Shown piece by piece: positions 1 to 9,233 of a stretch of DNA of 64,000 nt. This DNA comes from Endozoicomonas sp. SCSIO W0465. Lineage in GTDB: Bacteria; Pseudomonadota; Gammaproteobacteria; Pseudomonadales; Endozoicomonadaceae. Below the pieces are notes generated by a model. The model worked only from the letters and a program-made list of their open reading frames with translations. It searched no databases and had not been told where the DNA came from. How positions within the stretch are numbered: the first letter of the stretch is position 1; each line of letters begins with the position of its first letter. A program made the translations under genes and the position numbers. The stretch spans positions 3,140,001 through 3,204,000 of the forward strand of contig NZ_CP092417.1 in assembly GCF_023716865.1 (NCBI RefSeq), in the 5' to 3' direction.

Positions 1-2
1 TT

Positions 3-272
3 GTTCTGCTGGTGCTTTTTGTCAACTTTACTCTGTCCAATACCGAGCAGATCAGTCTTGAAATGGGTGGATTAACAATTCCGGCAGTAAGCAGTTCCAC
101 GCTGGTGATGGTACCCTTTGTGCTGGGTGGTTTTGCCGGCTTGCTGGTATCTTTGATGCTTGTTATTCGTTTGCGACTGGCTAATGCCAGTCTGAGAAGA
201 AAGCTTGCCCGGCGTGATGCCGAACTTAAGAAGTTGAGATCCAGTGCCCTGAAAGGGTTAACGGATGCCTGA
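3..272 (+). CDS. lapA: Lipopolysaccharide assembly protein A (LapA), 5' end outside window
   Basis: Small inner-membrane protein that works with LapB in controlling lipopolysaccharide synthesis. The frame is open from the first bases of the window, so the true start lies upstream and the N-terminal half of the first membrane helix is missing. What remains shows the end of a first hydrophobic stretch, a short periplasmic loop, a second helix (about residues 30-50 of the visible part, rich in V, L and G) and a basic coiled C-terminal tail (RLRLANASLRRKLARRD). This two-helix plus charged tail layout is that of the LapA/DUF1049 family. It overlaps lapB by 8 bases, the usual arrangement. Identification rests on layout and on the lapB neighbour. 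Confidence 0.85.
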   Translation, partial: VLLVLFVNFTLSNTEQISLEMGGLTIPAVSSSTLVMVPFVLGGFAGLLVSLMLVIRLRLANASLRRKLARRDAELKKLRSSALKGLTDA

Positions 273-1437
273 TATTGCGTTATTGGGCCTTATTCTAGTG
301 GCTATCGTCATTGGTTACTTTCTGGGGGGGCGTGAACAGAAGAGAAGACTCATGGGTAGCTCTGGACAGCTTTCTAAAGATTATTTTGTTGGCCTGAACT
401 ATCTGATTAACGAACAGACCGATGAGGCTATTGATGTTTTTATCAAAGCCCTGGATATCAATAACGACACAGTGGATACCTATCTGGCGTTGGGAAGTTT
501 GTTCAGTAAGCGTGGAGAGGTTGAGAAATCAATCCGCGTTCATCAGGACCTGCTCGCTCGCCCAAGCTTGACATCAACCCAATCCTTTCAAGTTCAACTG
601 GCGCTGGCTTTTAATTACTCTTCTGCCGGATTGCTGGATCGTGCAGAGTGCATTCTGATTGACTTGAGTCGTCAGAATCATGAGCTTAAAGATCAGGCTT
701 TACAACAATTGCTTAAGGTTTATGAGCAGGAGCGGGAGTGGGCAAAGGCTGCAGATGTTGCAGAAAGGCTGAGACGAACCCAGGGTGAGTATTTCGCTGA
801 AATTCTGGCTCATTATTATTGCGAGCAGTGTCAAATAGCGCTTGATCAGAATGATCGCGTGGCAGCTCGTCGTTTCATTCGTCTGGCGTTTTCCCGGGAT
901 AAAAACAGTGTCAGGGCCAGTCTTTTGCTTGGTCAAATGGAGTTTGATGAAGGAGCATACAAGGAAGCAATTAAAGTGTTGCAGAGAATATTGGTTCAGG
1001 ATATCAGCTTCATGCCGCTTTCTCTTCCATTGTTGGAAAAATCCTTTGAGCATGTAGGAAGTATGCGAGGGTTTGGGGCTTATCTTGGTCGCTGCCTGAA
1101 TGAACGACCCGGTACTGCCATCATTATCGCAATGACTCGTCTTTTGCTCAGGGAGTCCGGGGAGTCCCAGGCTGTTAATTTTTTAACAGCCCAACTTGAA
1201 CGTCGTCCTACGCTGAGAGGGCTGAATGAACTGATTGATCTTCGCCGTCAGTTTCAGGGGGACTTGCCGGACAATGTGTTGGCATTGATTCAGCGTCTTA
1301 TGGATAGGATGCTTGAACTTAAGCCTGTCTTTTCCTGTGGTCGTTGCGGGTTTTCCGGTAAAAAAATGCACTGGCAATGTCCCCGCTGTCATTGTTGGGG
1401 GACTGTAACCCCTATTCAAGGGTTTGAGGGGGAGTAG
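265..1437 (+). CDS. lapB: Lipopolysaccharide assembly protein B (LapB/YciM)
   Basis: 390 aa, the usual LapB length. In E. coli LapB sits on the cytoplasmic face of the inner membrane and regulates FtsH-dependent turnover of LpxC, balancing lipopolysaccharide against phospholipid synthesis. Visible: an N-terminal membrane anchor (about residues 4-18), tetratricopeptide-like helices through the middle (for example around residues 40-75 and 205-235), and a C-terminal rubredoxin-like metal knuckle with two CxxC pairs (CGRCG and CPRCH, near residues 356-375). The start overlaps the end of lapA, so the two are translationally coupled. Intact. Confidence 0.95.
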   Translation: MPDIALLGLILVAIVIGYFLGGREQKRRLMGSSGQLSKDYFVGLNYLINEQTDEAIDVFIKALDINNDTVDTYLALGSLFSKRGEVEKSIRVHQDLLARPSLTSTQSFQVQLALAFNYSSAGLLDRAECILIDLSRQNHELKDQALQQLLKVYEQEREWAKAADVAERLRRTQGEYFAEILAHYYCEQCQIALDQNDRVAARRFIRLAFSRDKNSVRASLLLGQMEFDEGAYKEAIKVLQRILVQDISFMPLSLPLLEKSFEHVGSMRGFGAYLGRCLNERPGTAIIIAMTRLLLRESGESQAVNFLTAQLERRPTLRGLNELIDLRRQFQGDLPDNVLALIQRLMDRMLELKPVFSCGRCGFSGKKMHWQCPRCHCWGTVTPIQGFEGE

Positions 1438-1534
1438 TCTGGAGAGTGCTAAGTTTTTTACATTGTGAACTGCTTAATGGTGTAAGCAGTAAATGTAGAG
1501 GATGTGAAGAAGAGGCGTGAATTAATAGACTGAT

Positions 1535-1610
1535 TGGCTCCCCGAGCTGGACTCGAACCAGCGACCCAATGATTAACAGTCATTTGCTCTACCAACTGAG
1601 CTATCGGGGA
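1535..1610 (-). tRNA. tRNA-Asn (GTT)
   Basis: 76-nt cloverleaf on the minus strand. The acceptor stem TCCCCGA pairs with TCGGGGA, followed by G and an encoded CCA. The anticodon loop reads CTGTTAA, anticodon GTT. The T arm carries GGTTCGAGTCC. Confidence 0.96.
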
Positions 1611-1695
1611 TCAAGAATTTAATAAATGATACCTTTCCTAATGTACCTGTCAAGTTATTGAGTACCAGACACTGGTACTCAGTATTGATAACCGA

Positions 1696-2874
1696 TCAGG
1701 CCAGAGTCGCCTGTAGTCTGTCCAGAGCTTTCTCAAGTGCCTCATCGCTGGTGGCAAACGAGAGTCTCATGCAGCCATCAGAGCCAAAGGCTGATCCGGG
1801 AACCATGGCAACGCCTTTCTCCAGAAAGAGAGCCGCAAGATCGGTATCCTTCTCAAAGCCCAGTTTTTTCATGGCTTCGCTGAAATCGGCAAAAGCATAG
1901 AAAGTTCCGTCACCTTCGATAGCACTGACGCCCGGTAGCTGATTCAGTCGGCCTACCACGTAGTCATGGCGTTTTTTAAATACCTTGAGCATATCTTTCA
2001 CGCAATCCTGAGGCCCATTCAATGCGGCAACCGCTGCTGCCTGGGCGATGGAACAGGGGTTGGAGGTGCTCTGTGACTGGATCTTTTTCATGCTCTTGAT
2101 GAGCCACTCAGGCCCGCCAGCATAACCAATACGCCAGCCAGTCATGGAATAAGCCTTGGACACACCATTAAGAACAATCGTACGATCATAGAGTTCCGGG
2201 CAGGCCATAAGAATGTTACAGAAGGGATCTTCGGTCCAGAGGATATGCTCATACATATCATCGGTTGCCACCATTACATCAGGGTACTTTTTAAGTACTT
2301 CACCCAGTGCTTCGAGCTCTTTGCGGTTATAAGCGGTTCCGGTTGGGTTGGAGGGGCTGTTAAGTACAACCAGTTTGGTTTTGTCAGTTATTGCTGCTTC
2401 GAGTTGTGCGGGCGTGATTTTGAAGCGGTTTTCCAGACCGGCTTCCACGATAACCGGCACACCCTCGGCGATGACAACCATGTCCGGGTAAGATACCCAG
2501 TAGGGGGCTGGAATAATGACTTCATCGCCCTTGTTCAGCAGCGCCAGGGCCAGGTTGAAGAAACTCTGCTTGCCGCCGCAGGAAACCAGAACCTGGTTGT
2601 GGCCATAGTCAAGGTCGTTATCACGCTTGAATTTGTCAATAATTGCCTGTTTCAGCTCGGTGGTTCCATCCACGGCAGTGTATTTTGTTTTCCCTTCGGC
2701 AATGGCTTTGACCGCTGCCGCTTTAATGTGTTCCGGAGTGTCGAAATCGGGCTCTCCGGCACCCAGGCCAATAATGTCATGTCCGGCAGATCTCAGCTCT
2801 GCAGCCTTGGCGGTGACCGCCAGCGTAGGAGATGGTTTGACCATTTGCACGCGTTGGGATGGATGACCAGTCAC
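1696..2874 (-). CDS. aspC: Pyridoxal-phosphate aspartate aminotransferase (class I)
   Basis: 392 aa, fold type I aminotransferase of the AspC/AatA subgroup, transferring the amino group between aspartate and 2-oxoglutarate in the cytoplasm. Visible landmarks: NSPSNPTG with the cofactor-contacting Asn near residue 176, DDMYEH with the Asp/Tyr that hold the pyridine ring (about 205-208), the Schiff-base lysine in NGVSKAYS (Lys240) and the substrate-binding Arg in GWRIGYAGG (about 248). The start is GTG at 2874 with GAGG a few bases upstream; an ATG ten codons in is an alternative. Divergent from uvrB. Fine substrate choice (aspartate versus prephenate or tyrosine) cannot be decided by eye. Confidence 0.9.
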   Translation of the reverse strand: MTGHPSQRVQMVKPSPTLAVTAKAAELRSAGHDIIGLGAGEPDFDTPEHIKAAAVKAIAEGKTKYTAVDGTTELKQAIIDKFKRDNDLDYGHNQVLVSCGGKQSFFNLALALLNKGDEVIIPAPYWVSYPDMVVIAEGVPVIVEAGLENRFKITPAQLEAAITDKTKLVVLNSPSNPTGTAYNRKELEALGEVLKKYPDVMVATDDMYEHILWTEDPFCNILMACPELYDRTIVLNGVSKAYSMTGWRIGYAGGPEWLIKSMKKIQSQSTSNPCSIAQAAAVAALNGPQDCVKDMLKVFKKRHDYVVGRLNQLPGVSAIEGDGTFYAFADFSEAMKKLGFEKDTDLAALFLEKGVAMVPGSAFGSDGCMRLSFATSDEALEKALDRLQATLA

Positions 2875-3212
2875 AGTTTTCCTCGTTTATGGTTGTAACA
2901 CTTATGGGTCGTAACACTTACGGGTCGTAACACTAAAAATTATAATGATATTTGTCTTTCGCTATTGACCGGAGAAATTCGCTGGGTGGCATCGTGCCTG
3001 GTGAGCCAATGGAAGCATCTGTGCTGGTTTGGTTAGACTCCCTATGGCGGAAACTATCTATCAATACCTGTACTATAACGGTGACAGGTAGCGAGTATCC
3101 GTCGTGCGAACAACAAAAGGCATCATACACAATACAGTGTTCTGTTGACATCCGTTTGTCGGTTGCTGTCGGTAAAAAAATTTCTGCTCCAGATGGAAGA
3201 GTTGGCCTTGGC
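2875..3212. other. aspC-uvrB divergent intergenic region with 16-bp tandem repeat
   Basis: This 338-bp stretch separates two divergently transcribed genes. At 2895-2934 a 16-bp unit (GTAACACTTAYGGGTC) is repeated two and a half times, between the aspC start and its likely promoter. A long open frame upstream of uvrB continues through this region but has no family resemblance and is treated as non-coding. No canonical LexA box (CTGT-N8-ACAG) was found; CTGT and ACAG at about 3069-3088 are 12 apart, not 8. Confidence 0.6.
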
Positions 3213-5222
3213 ATGAGTCGATTGTTTAAAGTTTCTTCCCGCTTCAGTCCTGCGGGTGATCAACCGGTTGCCATTGAGCAGCTGGTCAAGGGCGTTGATG
3301 CAGGCCTTGCCTGTCAAACACTGCTGGGTGTGACGGGCTCCGGCAAGACATTTACCGTTGCCAATGTGATCGAGAAAATACAGCGGCCGACGATCATCAT
3401 GGCTCATAACAAAACATTGGCAGCGCAGCTCTATGGTGAGTTTAAGGAATTCTTTCCAACGAATGCCGTGGAGTATTTTGTTTCCTACTATGACTATTAC
3501 CAGCCAGAAGCTTACGTACCCACTTCAGATACCTATATTGAGAAGGATGCGTCGGTCAACGAACATATTGAACAGATGCGCCTCTCTGCGACCAAGGCCC
3601 TGATGGAACGGCAGGATGCGATTATTGTGGCAACGGTGTCAGCCATCTATGGTTTGGGTGATCCACAATCTTATCTTAAAATGATGATGCATCTGGACCG
3701 TGGCGATAGGGTTGATCAGCGAACCATTCTGCGTCGTCTTGCAGAATTGCAGTACACACGAAATGACGCTGATTTTCGACGGGCAACTTATCGTGTTCGG
3801 GGCGATGTTATTGATATCTTCCCGGCAGAATCGGAAAAAGATGCCATTCGTCTGGAGCTGTTCGACGATGAACTGGAAGCCATCAGTGAATTTGATCCGC
3901 TGACCGGTGAGGTGTTGAGAAAACTGCCCCGGGCGACGATCTATCCAAAAACGCACTATGTCACGCCCCGGCAGACGATTCTGGATGCAGTGGAAGCCAT
4001 TAAGATCGAGCTGGTCGATCGGCTCAGGGTTTTGCGCGATAACAACAAGCTGGTGGAAGCTCAGCGCCTTGAACAACGGACGCAGTTTGATCTGGAGATG
4101 ATGATTGAGCTGGGTTACTGCACCGGTATTGAGAATTATTCCCGCTATCTCTCCGGCAATAAACCCGGAGAAGCGCCGCCAACGCTGTTCGATTATATTC
4201 CGGATAATGCCTTGCTGGTGATTGATGAGTCCCATGTTACTGTGCCGCAAATAGGCGCCATGTATAAAGGAGACCGTTCCCGAAAAGAGACACTGGTTGA
4301 GTATGGTTTCCGGCTTCCTTCTGCCCTCGATAACCGGCCATTAAAGTTTGAGGAGTGGGAAGGGCGGCGGCCGCAGACTATTTTTGTTTCTGCGACACCG
4401 GGTAAGTATGAAGAAGAGAATCAGGGACAGGTGGTTGATCAGGTGGTCAGGCCTACCGGGCTGGTGGATCCGGAGATTGAGGTACGCCCGGCAACCACCC
4501 AGGTGGACGATCTGCTGATGGAGATTCATAAAACCGTTGCTAAGGAGGAACGGGTATTGGTCACAGTGCTCACCAAGCGCATGGCAGAGGATTTAACAGA
4601 ATTCCTGCATGAGCAGGGTGTGCGTGTGCGCTATCTTCACTCCGATATCGATACCGTGGAGCGTGTGGAGATTATCCGTGACCTGCGTATCGGTGCCTTT
4701 GATGTGTTGGTGGGGATCAATCTGCTTCGGGAAGGTCTTGATATGCCAGAGGTCTCACTGGTCACTGTTTTGGACGCTGATAAAGAAGGTTTCCTTCGCT
4801 CTGATCGTTCATTGATCCAGACCATTGGTCGTGCCGCCCGAAACATCAATGGCCGGGCGATTCTCTATGGCGACCGGATGACCGGCTCCATGGAGCGTGC
4901 AATCAACGAGACTGACAGGCGTCGCAAAAAGCAGATTGCCTATAACAAGAAATACAACATTACGCCTAAAGGTGTCTTCAAATCGGTTGCCGATATTCTC
5001 GAGGGGGCTGTTGTGCCCGGGCGTAAAAAAGGCAGCAAAGCCCAGAGAGTGGCTGAGCCTAGAACTGAGTATCAGGTTCCCATGACGCCTGAAACCATGG
5101 CGGCAACGATTAAGAAGCTGGAGGCAAAAATGATGGAGCATTCCCGTAACCTGGAGTTTGAACAGGCTGCTGCTGTCCGGGATGAAATGGCCTTGCTTCG
5201 TGAGCAGGTCTTAAAACACTGA
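3213..5222 (+). CDS. uvrB: UvrABC excinuclease subunit B
   Basis: 669 aa. Damage-verifying helicase-like subunit of nucleotide excision repair, loaded by UvrA and recruiting UvrC. Visible: Walker A GVTGSGKT (residues 39-46), the beta-hairpin with YYDYYQPEAYVP (about 90-105) that inserts between DNA strands, the DESH helicase box, C-terminal helicase motifs ending in QTIGRAARN, and the C-terminal UVR domain that binds UvrC. The frame is open for 87 more codons upstream, but homology begins at MSRLFKVSSRFSPAGDQP, so 3213 was chosen. Intact; length close to the E. coli protein (673 aa). Confidence 0.97.
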   Translation: MSRLFKVSSRFSPAGDQPVAIEQLVKGVDAGLACQTLLGVTGSGKTFTVANVIEKIQRPTIIMAHNKTLAAQLYGEFKEFFPTNAVEYFVSYYDYYQPEAYVPTSDTYIEKDASVNEHIEQMRLSATKALMERQDAIIVATVSAIYGLGDPQSYLKMMMHLDRGDRVDQRTILRRLAELQYTRNDADFRRATYRVRGDVIDIFPAESEKDAIRLELFDDELEAISEFDPLTGEVLRKLPRATIYPKTHYVTPRQTILDAVEAIKIELVDRLRVLRDNNKLVEAQRLEQRTQFDLEMMIELGYCTGIENYSRYLSGNKPGEAPPTLFDYIPDNALLVIDESHVTVPQIGAMYKGDRSRKETLVEYGFRLPSALDNRPLKFEEWEGRRPQTIFVSATPGKYEEENQGQVVDQVVRPTGLVDPEIEVRPATTQVDDLLMEIHKTVAKEERVLVTVLTKRMAEDLTEFLHEQGVRVRYLHSDIDTVERVEIIRDLRIGAFDVLVGINLLREGLDMPEVSLVTVLDADKEGFLRSDRSLIQTIGRAARNINGRAILYGDRMTGSMERAINETDRRRKKQIAYNKKYNITPKGVFKSVADILEGAVVPGRKKGSKAQRVAEPRTEYQVPMTPETMAATIKKLEAKMMEHSRNLEFEQAAAVRDEMALLREQVLKH

Positions 5223-5303
5223 GAGTAGGTATTTTCCCTGTTGGAATTACGCCGATTGGAGTGTTGCATTTTTTAGCTGCATTGATAATATATGCGTCAA
5301 TTC

Positions 5304-5379
5304 AGTCGGTTAGCTCAGTTGGTAGAGCACCACCTTGACATGGTGGGGGTCGCTGGTTCAAGTCCAGTACCGACTACCA
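5304..5379 (+). tRNA. tRNA-Val (GAC)
   Basis: 76-nt cloverleaf; acceptor AGTCGGT pairs with ACCGACT, then A and encoded CCA. Anticodon loop CTTGACA, anticodon GAC. T arm GGTTCAAGTCC. Confidence 0.96.
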
Positions 5380-5455
5380 ATTCTACGTTTAATTGTTCAT
5401 AGTCAATTTTATCCCAATCCGGTTTTGCTGGTTGCTCCTTGTTATTAAGAATAAT

Positions 5456-7063
5456 GTAACTATTCAGCACTGAGCAAAGGCATATTACAGTAATTCCGAA
5501 CAGCTCTATGAAGTGATTGATATATGTCCATTCCCTGTTTTCTGGCAGACGACAAATAGCTGCGAATCCGTGCAAACATAGAACCACCGTCTGCACTCCT
5601 GAAGCAGCCTGAGATTTTCTGCTTTAACTTGGCCATTCGAACATCCCGCTCACTGCCATTGTTATCGAAGGGAATGGTAAAATCTGACATGAAGCGCAGT
5701 GTCTCAGCCTTGAACTCAGTGAGTCGTTTGAAGAGATTGTAAGCTTTAGTATTCTTGACTTTCTTGCGCTTAAGCTCCTCTCGTTGCTTCTCCATATAGA
5801 CGACTTCTTTCATTAGAGCCCGCTGAAGCAACCGGTCATAAATCTTCTCGATTCGTTCACAGACAACACTTGGCATCTGTAGCATACCTATGGTCTTAAA
5901 GCCCTTGCAGTAATGCCAGGAAAGCCTCAGTAGCTTCATCAATCGCAACGCCAGTTGATTGCTGTCCCTATCAACAACACCCAAAAGCTCCCTCAGGTGA
6001 TGGGCATTGCAAAGTACGTGAGTTGCCGCATATGCAAAATAGGATTTCCAATGATCATGAACCAGAACGCCTGCAAATGTTAGCAGTATGCCCATCGTGT
6101 CCATGGCCTCACGACCTCGCTTTTCAGACAAGTAGTAGAGCGTCCATTGTTCATCCCGCATAACGTGTAGCCAGTGCAAAGAGCCCTCGGCCCGCATACC
6201 CGTTTCATCGGCTCCGGCAACAGACGATTCCCGCAAGGCGTCACGAATAACCTCTTCAGTAGAAGCCAGATTTTCATAGGTTCTGGCCACAAAATTGGCG
6301 ACAGTGCCTGCACTTACACTCATTTTATAGAGAGTATTAAAATACTCTGACACGCGCTTAAAAGGCAGGAAATGGTATTGGTTAAGATAGACGGCCATAG
6401 CCTGTGTGGCTGAGCCATATTGTGCGGCAGCGGTAACACCTTCCGGGAATTCAGCCTGATTCCGACAACCACAAGTGCAGATTTTTACTTCAGCTCTATG
6501 GGCCGTTACTTCAAATTCACCCGGTCTCCCTGGTTCAAACACCTGTCGTTCAATATATTTGACCGGCTCACTATCAAGAAGAGACGCCTGACATTTATTG
6601 CATTCTTTAACCGGAAGGTACTCAATATAGTCAGGGATATCGACCTGTTTAAGACAAGTGCCCTGATGCCCTTTCTTTCCACCGGCTTTATTACCAGAAG
6701 ACTGTCTCAGACTTTTAGGATTGGGTTTTTCATCCGATGGATCGGTACCTTTATCTGCGGAAAGGTCGTCAGAATGATCTGGAGAATTACTGTTTTTACA
6801 AGGTTTTTGATAACCATCAGACGATGGCGGCTTGCTGCTGTTTTGACTGTTCTTGCCAACCTTTTCTTCCAATTCTCGACATCGCTCTTCCAGACAGGCA
6901 ACTCTCATCCGCAGCTCTGCATTCTCTTTCAAGAGAATCTCAGCCGACATAGTTGCGGGTAGTTCTGGAATCATGCTGGCGAATATTGTGGAAAAATGGT
7001 GCTTAAGAGGATGGTATAAAAATCAGAAAATTCCAGATTTATGTGGGGGTGCTGAACAGTTAC
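5456..7063 (-). mobile_element. IS66-type element, copy 1 (complete)
   Basis: 1608 bp. One end reads GTAACTATTCAGCAC and the other, reverse complemented, GTAACTGTTCAGCACC. Flanked by a perfect 8-bp target duplication AGAATAAT (5448-5455 and 7064-7071), which fixes the ends. An 8-bp duplication is typical of IS66. It carries a single gene, lacking the tnpA and tnpB accessory genes of classical IS66, as in the ISBst12-like subgroup. Confidence 0.95.
5460..6974 (-). CDS. IS66-family transposase (TnpC type), copy 1
   Basis: 504 aa, cut-and-paste DDE transposase. N-terminal leucine-rich coiled coil (residues 10-40), a serine/lysine-rich hydrophilic linker with KPPSSDG (48-54), an IS66 zinc-binding domain (C125, C128, C167, C169), and a DDE catalytic core with D256 (GADETG), D307 (VHDHWKSY) and E442 (NGSERDVR). 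Starts at ATG 89 bp inside the element; the stop TAG lies in the terminal repeat. All intact copies in this window encode the same protein sequence, pointing to very recent spread. Confidence 0.95.
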   Translation of the reverse strand: MIPELPATMSAEILLKENAELRMRVACLEERCRELEEKVGKNSQNSSKPPSSDGYQKPCKNSNSPDHSDDLSADKGTDPSDEKPNPKSLRQSSGNKAGGKKGHQGTCLKQVDIPDYIEYLPVKECNKCQASLLDSEPVKYIERQVFEPGRPGEFEVTAHRAEVKICTCGCRNQAEFPEGVTAAAQYGSATQAMAVYLNQYHFLPFKRVSEYFNTLYKMSVSAGTVANFVARTYENLASTEEVIRDALRESSVAGADETGMRAEGSLHWLHVMRDEQWTLYYLSEKRGREAMDTMGILLTFAGVLVHDHWKSYFAYAATHVLCNAHHLRELLGVVDRDSNQLALRLMKLLRLSWHYCKGFKTIGMLQMPSVVCERIEKIYDRLLQRALMKEVVYMEKQREELKRKKVKNTKAYNLFKRLTEFKAETLRFMSDFTIPFDNNGSERDVRMAKLKQKISGCFRSADGGSMFARIRSYLSSARKQGMDIYQSLHRAVRNYCNMPLLSAE

Positions 7064-7284
7064 AGAATAATTTCTTTTTTTGGTGACTCTTCCATTCCCG
7101 TTGGTTGATACCACTTGGCGTCCAGGGCTTTGAGTATTTTACCACTGTCGTCCTTTGTATCAACCAGCCAGCCTGATGGGCAATCGATGGAGCGATAGCA
7201 GCGGATGACTGTTCTGAGGCGGTTTTTCTGAACCGGATAAAAATGGGTGGTCACCTGGTCTCCAGGTTGAAAAGGCATTTTCAT
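7060..7284 (-). pseudogene. Small gene of unknown function truncated by IS66 copy 1
   Basis: Reads MKMPFQPGDQVTTHFYPVQ and on for about 74 aa; the stop codon comes from the IS end (CTG TAA CTG). Without the IS the frame would continue past 5455 and even antisense across the tRNA-Val 3' end, so the original C-terminus is uncertain. The frame also extends 37 codons upstream of this start, but the PGDQV motif suggests a compact domain starting here. No family recognised. Confidence 0.4.
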
Positions 7285-7439
7285 GGCAGACTTCTGATAT
7301 TTACCTGGTTTCGTAATCGAATTCACACGGTGTTGTAGTGACTGCAAGGCTAATTTTTGAGAACGCAAACAATGTAACCGGTTTCTGAACGGCATTCCAT
7401 AAGGATGAAACCAAGCATTACATTCTTTGGGAACTATTC

Positions 7440-7532
7440 ATGTTTAGACTATTCAGCCTGTTTGCGCTGAGCAGTTTAGCCATGGTGACTCCAGGCTCGG
7501 CATTGGCTTATGACTCTCCACCGCTTGGTTAA
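7440..7532 (+). CDS. Possible 30-aa secreted peptide
   Basis: Thirty-codon frame MFRLFSLFALSSLAMVTPGSALAYDSPPLG cannot be given whole; it starts MFRLFSLFALSSLAM, has a good signal-peptide core and a plausible signal peptidase I site after SALA, leaving a mature part of about seven residues. The ribosome binding site (TTGGGA, 9 bases upstream) is weak. It may be the remnant of a longer secreted protein cut by neighbouring IS activity. No homology claimed. Confidence 0.2.
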   Translation: MFRLFSLFALSSLAMVTPGSALAYDSPPLG

Positions 7533-7791
7533 TGAGAGATAAATGTCGTTTATTGTGGAGGCAAGGTCAAACATAATAACCTTAATTCCCGCTTAAGAAT
7601 GGATAGCTGATCGGATACTCTGTACCAGAAGCAAATTTGTACAGTTTTCATACAGGGTCGATAAAATGCTATCCAAATCAGCTCGTATTCATGGTGCAAC
7701 CTGTGTGTTTTGCGTTCAATTATCACCCTTTAGGTAAAGCAGGGCTCCACAGCACTCTGTGTTATTCGTCAAGTCGGCAATCTTGGACTGA

Positions 7792-9112
7792 TCAGCTGCA
7801 AATCGGCGGAGGCTTCATGTCCAGCCTGTTGCTGATCTCCAACAGCCATCCAAGATCTGCAGCCGTTTTGACGAACCACAATGTCCACTTTTTACCGCTA
7901 TAGGTTAACCGGCCCACTGACCGGATCACTTTCCTGATCAGCGGGCGAATACCATGTCTTCTCTCTTTCTCTGGCAAAGCCTTGTACTGCAAAGCTCTCA
8001 GTAAAATCTGTGCCATTTGACCACAGGCGTAAAAAGCCTGATTGGCGTGAAATGAGCGACAGGGTGGATGGTGCAAATCCAGATCAATCAGTGGACCTTT
8101 CTGGGCATTCTCCTGCCCCTGCTTCTCCCGGTGGCGACGCACCAGTTCTGCCAACGGCAGATCAGAGCGGCTGACCAGTATCACTGAGTAGCGGGGCACT
8201 GCCAGCCACTGTTTTCCGTCATGCCAGCGGCGGGTCACGACATACGTCTGCTGACGGTTCCACCCGGCAGGCTGGTGATAAGACAGGATCGCCTCTTCTG
8301 TGTTGTCACTGCGGATAGGCGTCCAGGCACTTTTGGGTAAACCCTCAATACAATCGAGTACTGGACGGCAGTAGTTGTCATTGGTGACGCTGATAGAGAA
8401 GTCCCACGGACGGGCTTCAAACCATTCCACAATCTGTTTTCTGTAGTAGGCATTGTCCATTCTGGCCCAAACGGGGATGTCGTCACTCACCAAAGGCACG
8501 ACATCATTCTCAAGCTGCTCTTGCCAGCCATAACAAACGTCAGAAGCCCCGGGTTGAGGCGGGCACTGGCCCACAGGTGCCCGATAAAAATACTGTGGAG
8601 CCAGTACTGCCGACTGCCGCTGTAGCCGACTTTAGCTTCCTGAAACAGATGGCCATCCACCTCAATCTCCGTTCCATCAAGAAAGATCGGAAGGTAACTT
8701 TTCTCCTTAACGACGTGTTCAATAACATCGGGGGCTACCTGTCGGCAGAGATCACGAATAACGCCGTACAACGCCTTCACAGAATCGGCCTTGAACCGGG
8801 AAAGTACTCTCCCATTCGCCTTGAGCCTCTGACATCTTCGAGGCCAAGCAGACTGACGGTTGGCCTGTCTTTTTGCAGAATATCCATATCAGAAAGGTGT
8901 CCGTTACCCGCACAAAAGTTGTAAATCAGTCCCAGCAGGCTGTCTTTATCATCACAACCTCGGTTACGTTTTTTGAGCTGGATATGGGTTGATAACTGCT
9001 CAGGTAATTTGAAACGACGGGCAAGGCGGGCGATAAAAAGAGCCCCAGCCATACCGGTTAGTTTAGCGTCAGTGAATTCGATCTCGATTTTTTCAGGCTT
9101 GGGAATTATCAT
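7792..9112 (-). pseudogene. IS1380-like transposase, two frameshifts
   Basis: Three consecutive reading-frame blocks (9112 to about 8815, about 8815 to about 8560, and down to 7792) join into one transposase of about 440 aa, the usual IS1380 size. Start at MIIPKPEKIEIEFTDAK. Recognisable: DGTEIEVDGH in the first catalytic region and ARMDNAYYRKQIVEWF, the IS1380-style second aspartate motif. The first shift lies near 8810 (GAGTACTTTCC, a base apparently lost), the second near 8555. Family assignment is by motif memory; ends and target duplication could not be fixed. Inactive. Confidence 0.6.
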
Positions 9113-9233
9113 CGTACTGCGTCCCTGTGTTGCACCTCGCAGGTGCTTCGTTGTTTGCACAGATATTTTACCTGAACAGCACAGAGGGCGCTCCTTCCAG
9201 CCGACACAGCCTTTCATTTTCAAATCATTAAGC

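Noticed and set aside
1450..1500. Rho-independent terminator for tRNA-Asn in the hairpin TACATT...AATGTA
   Set aside because: On the minus strand the stem is followed by A rather than T; on the plus strand the T run precedes the stem.
3069..3088. Possible LexA (SOS) box upstream of uvrB: CTGT ... ACAG
   Set aside because: The half-sites are separated by 12 bases instead of 8 and the centre is not AT-rich alternating; no CTGT-N8-ACAG was found in the intergenic region.
6420..6962. 180-codon frame inside each IS66 copy on the strand opposite the transposase
   Set aside because: Repeats with every copy only because the element is repeated; no ribosome binding site and no IS66 accessory-gene similarity (not tnpA or tnpB).
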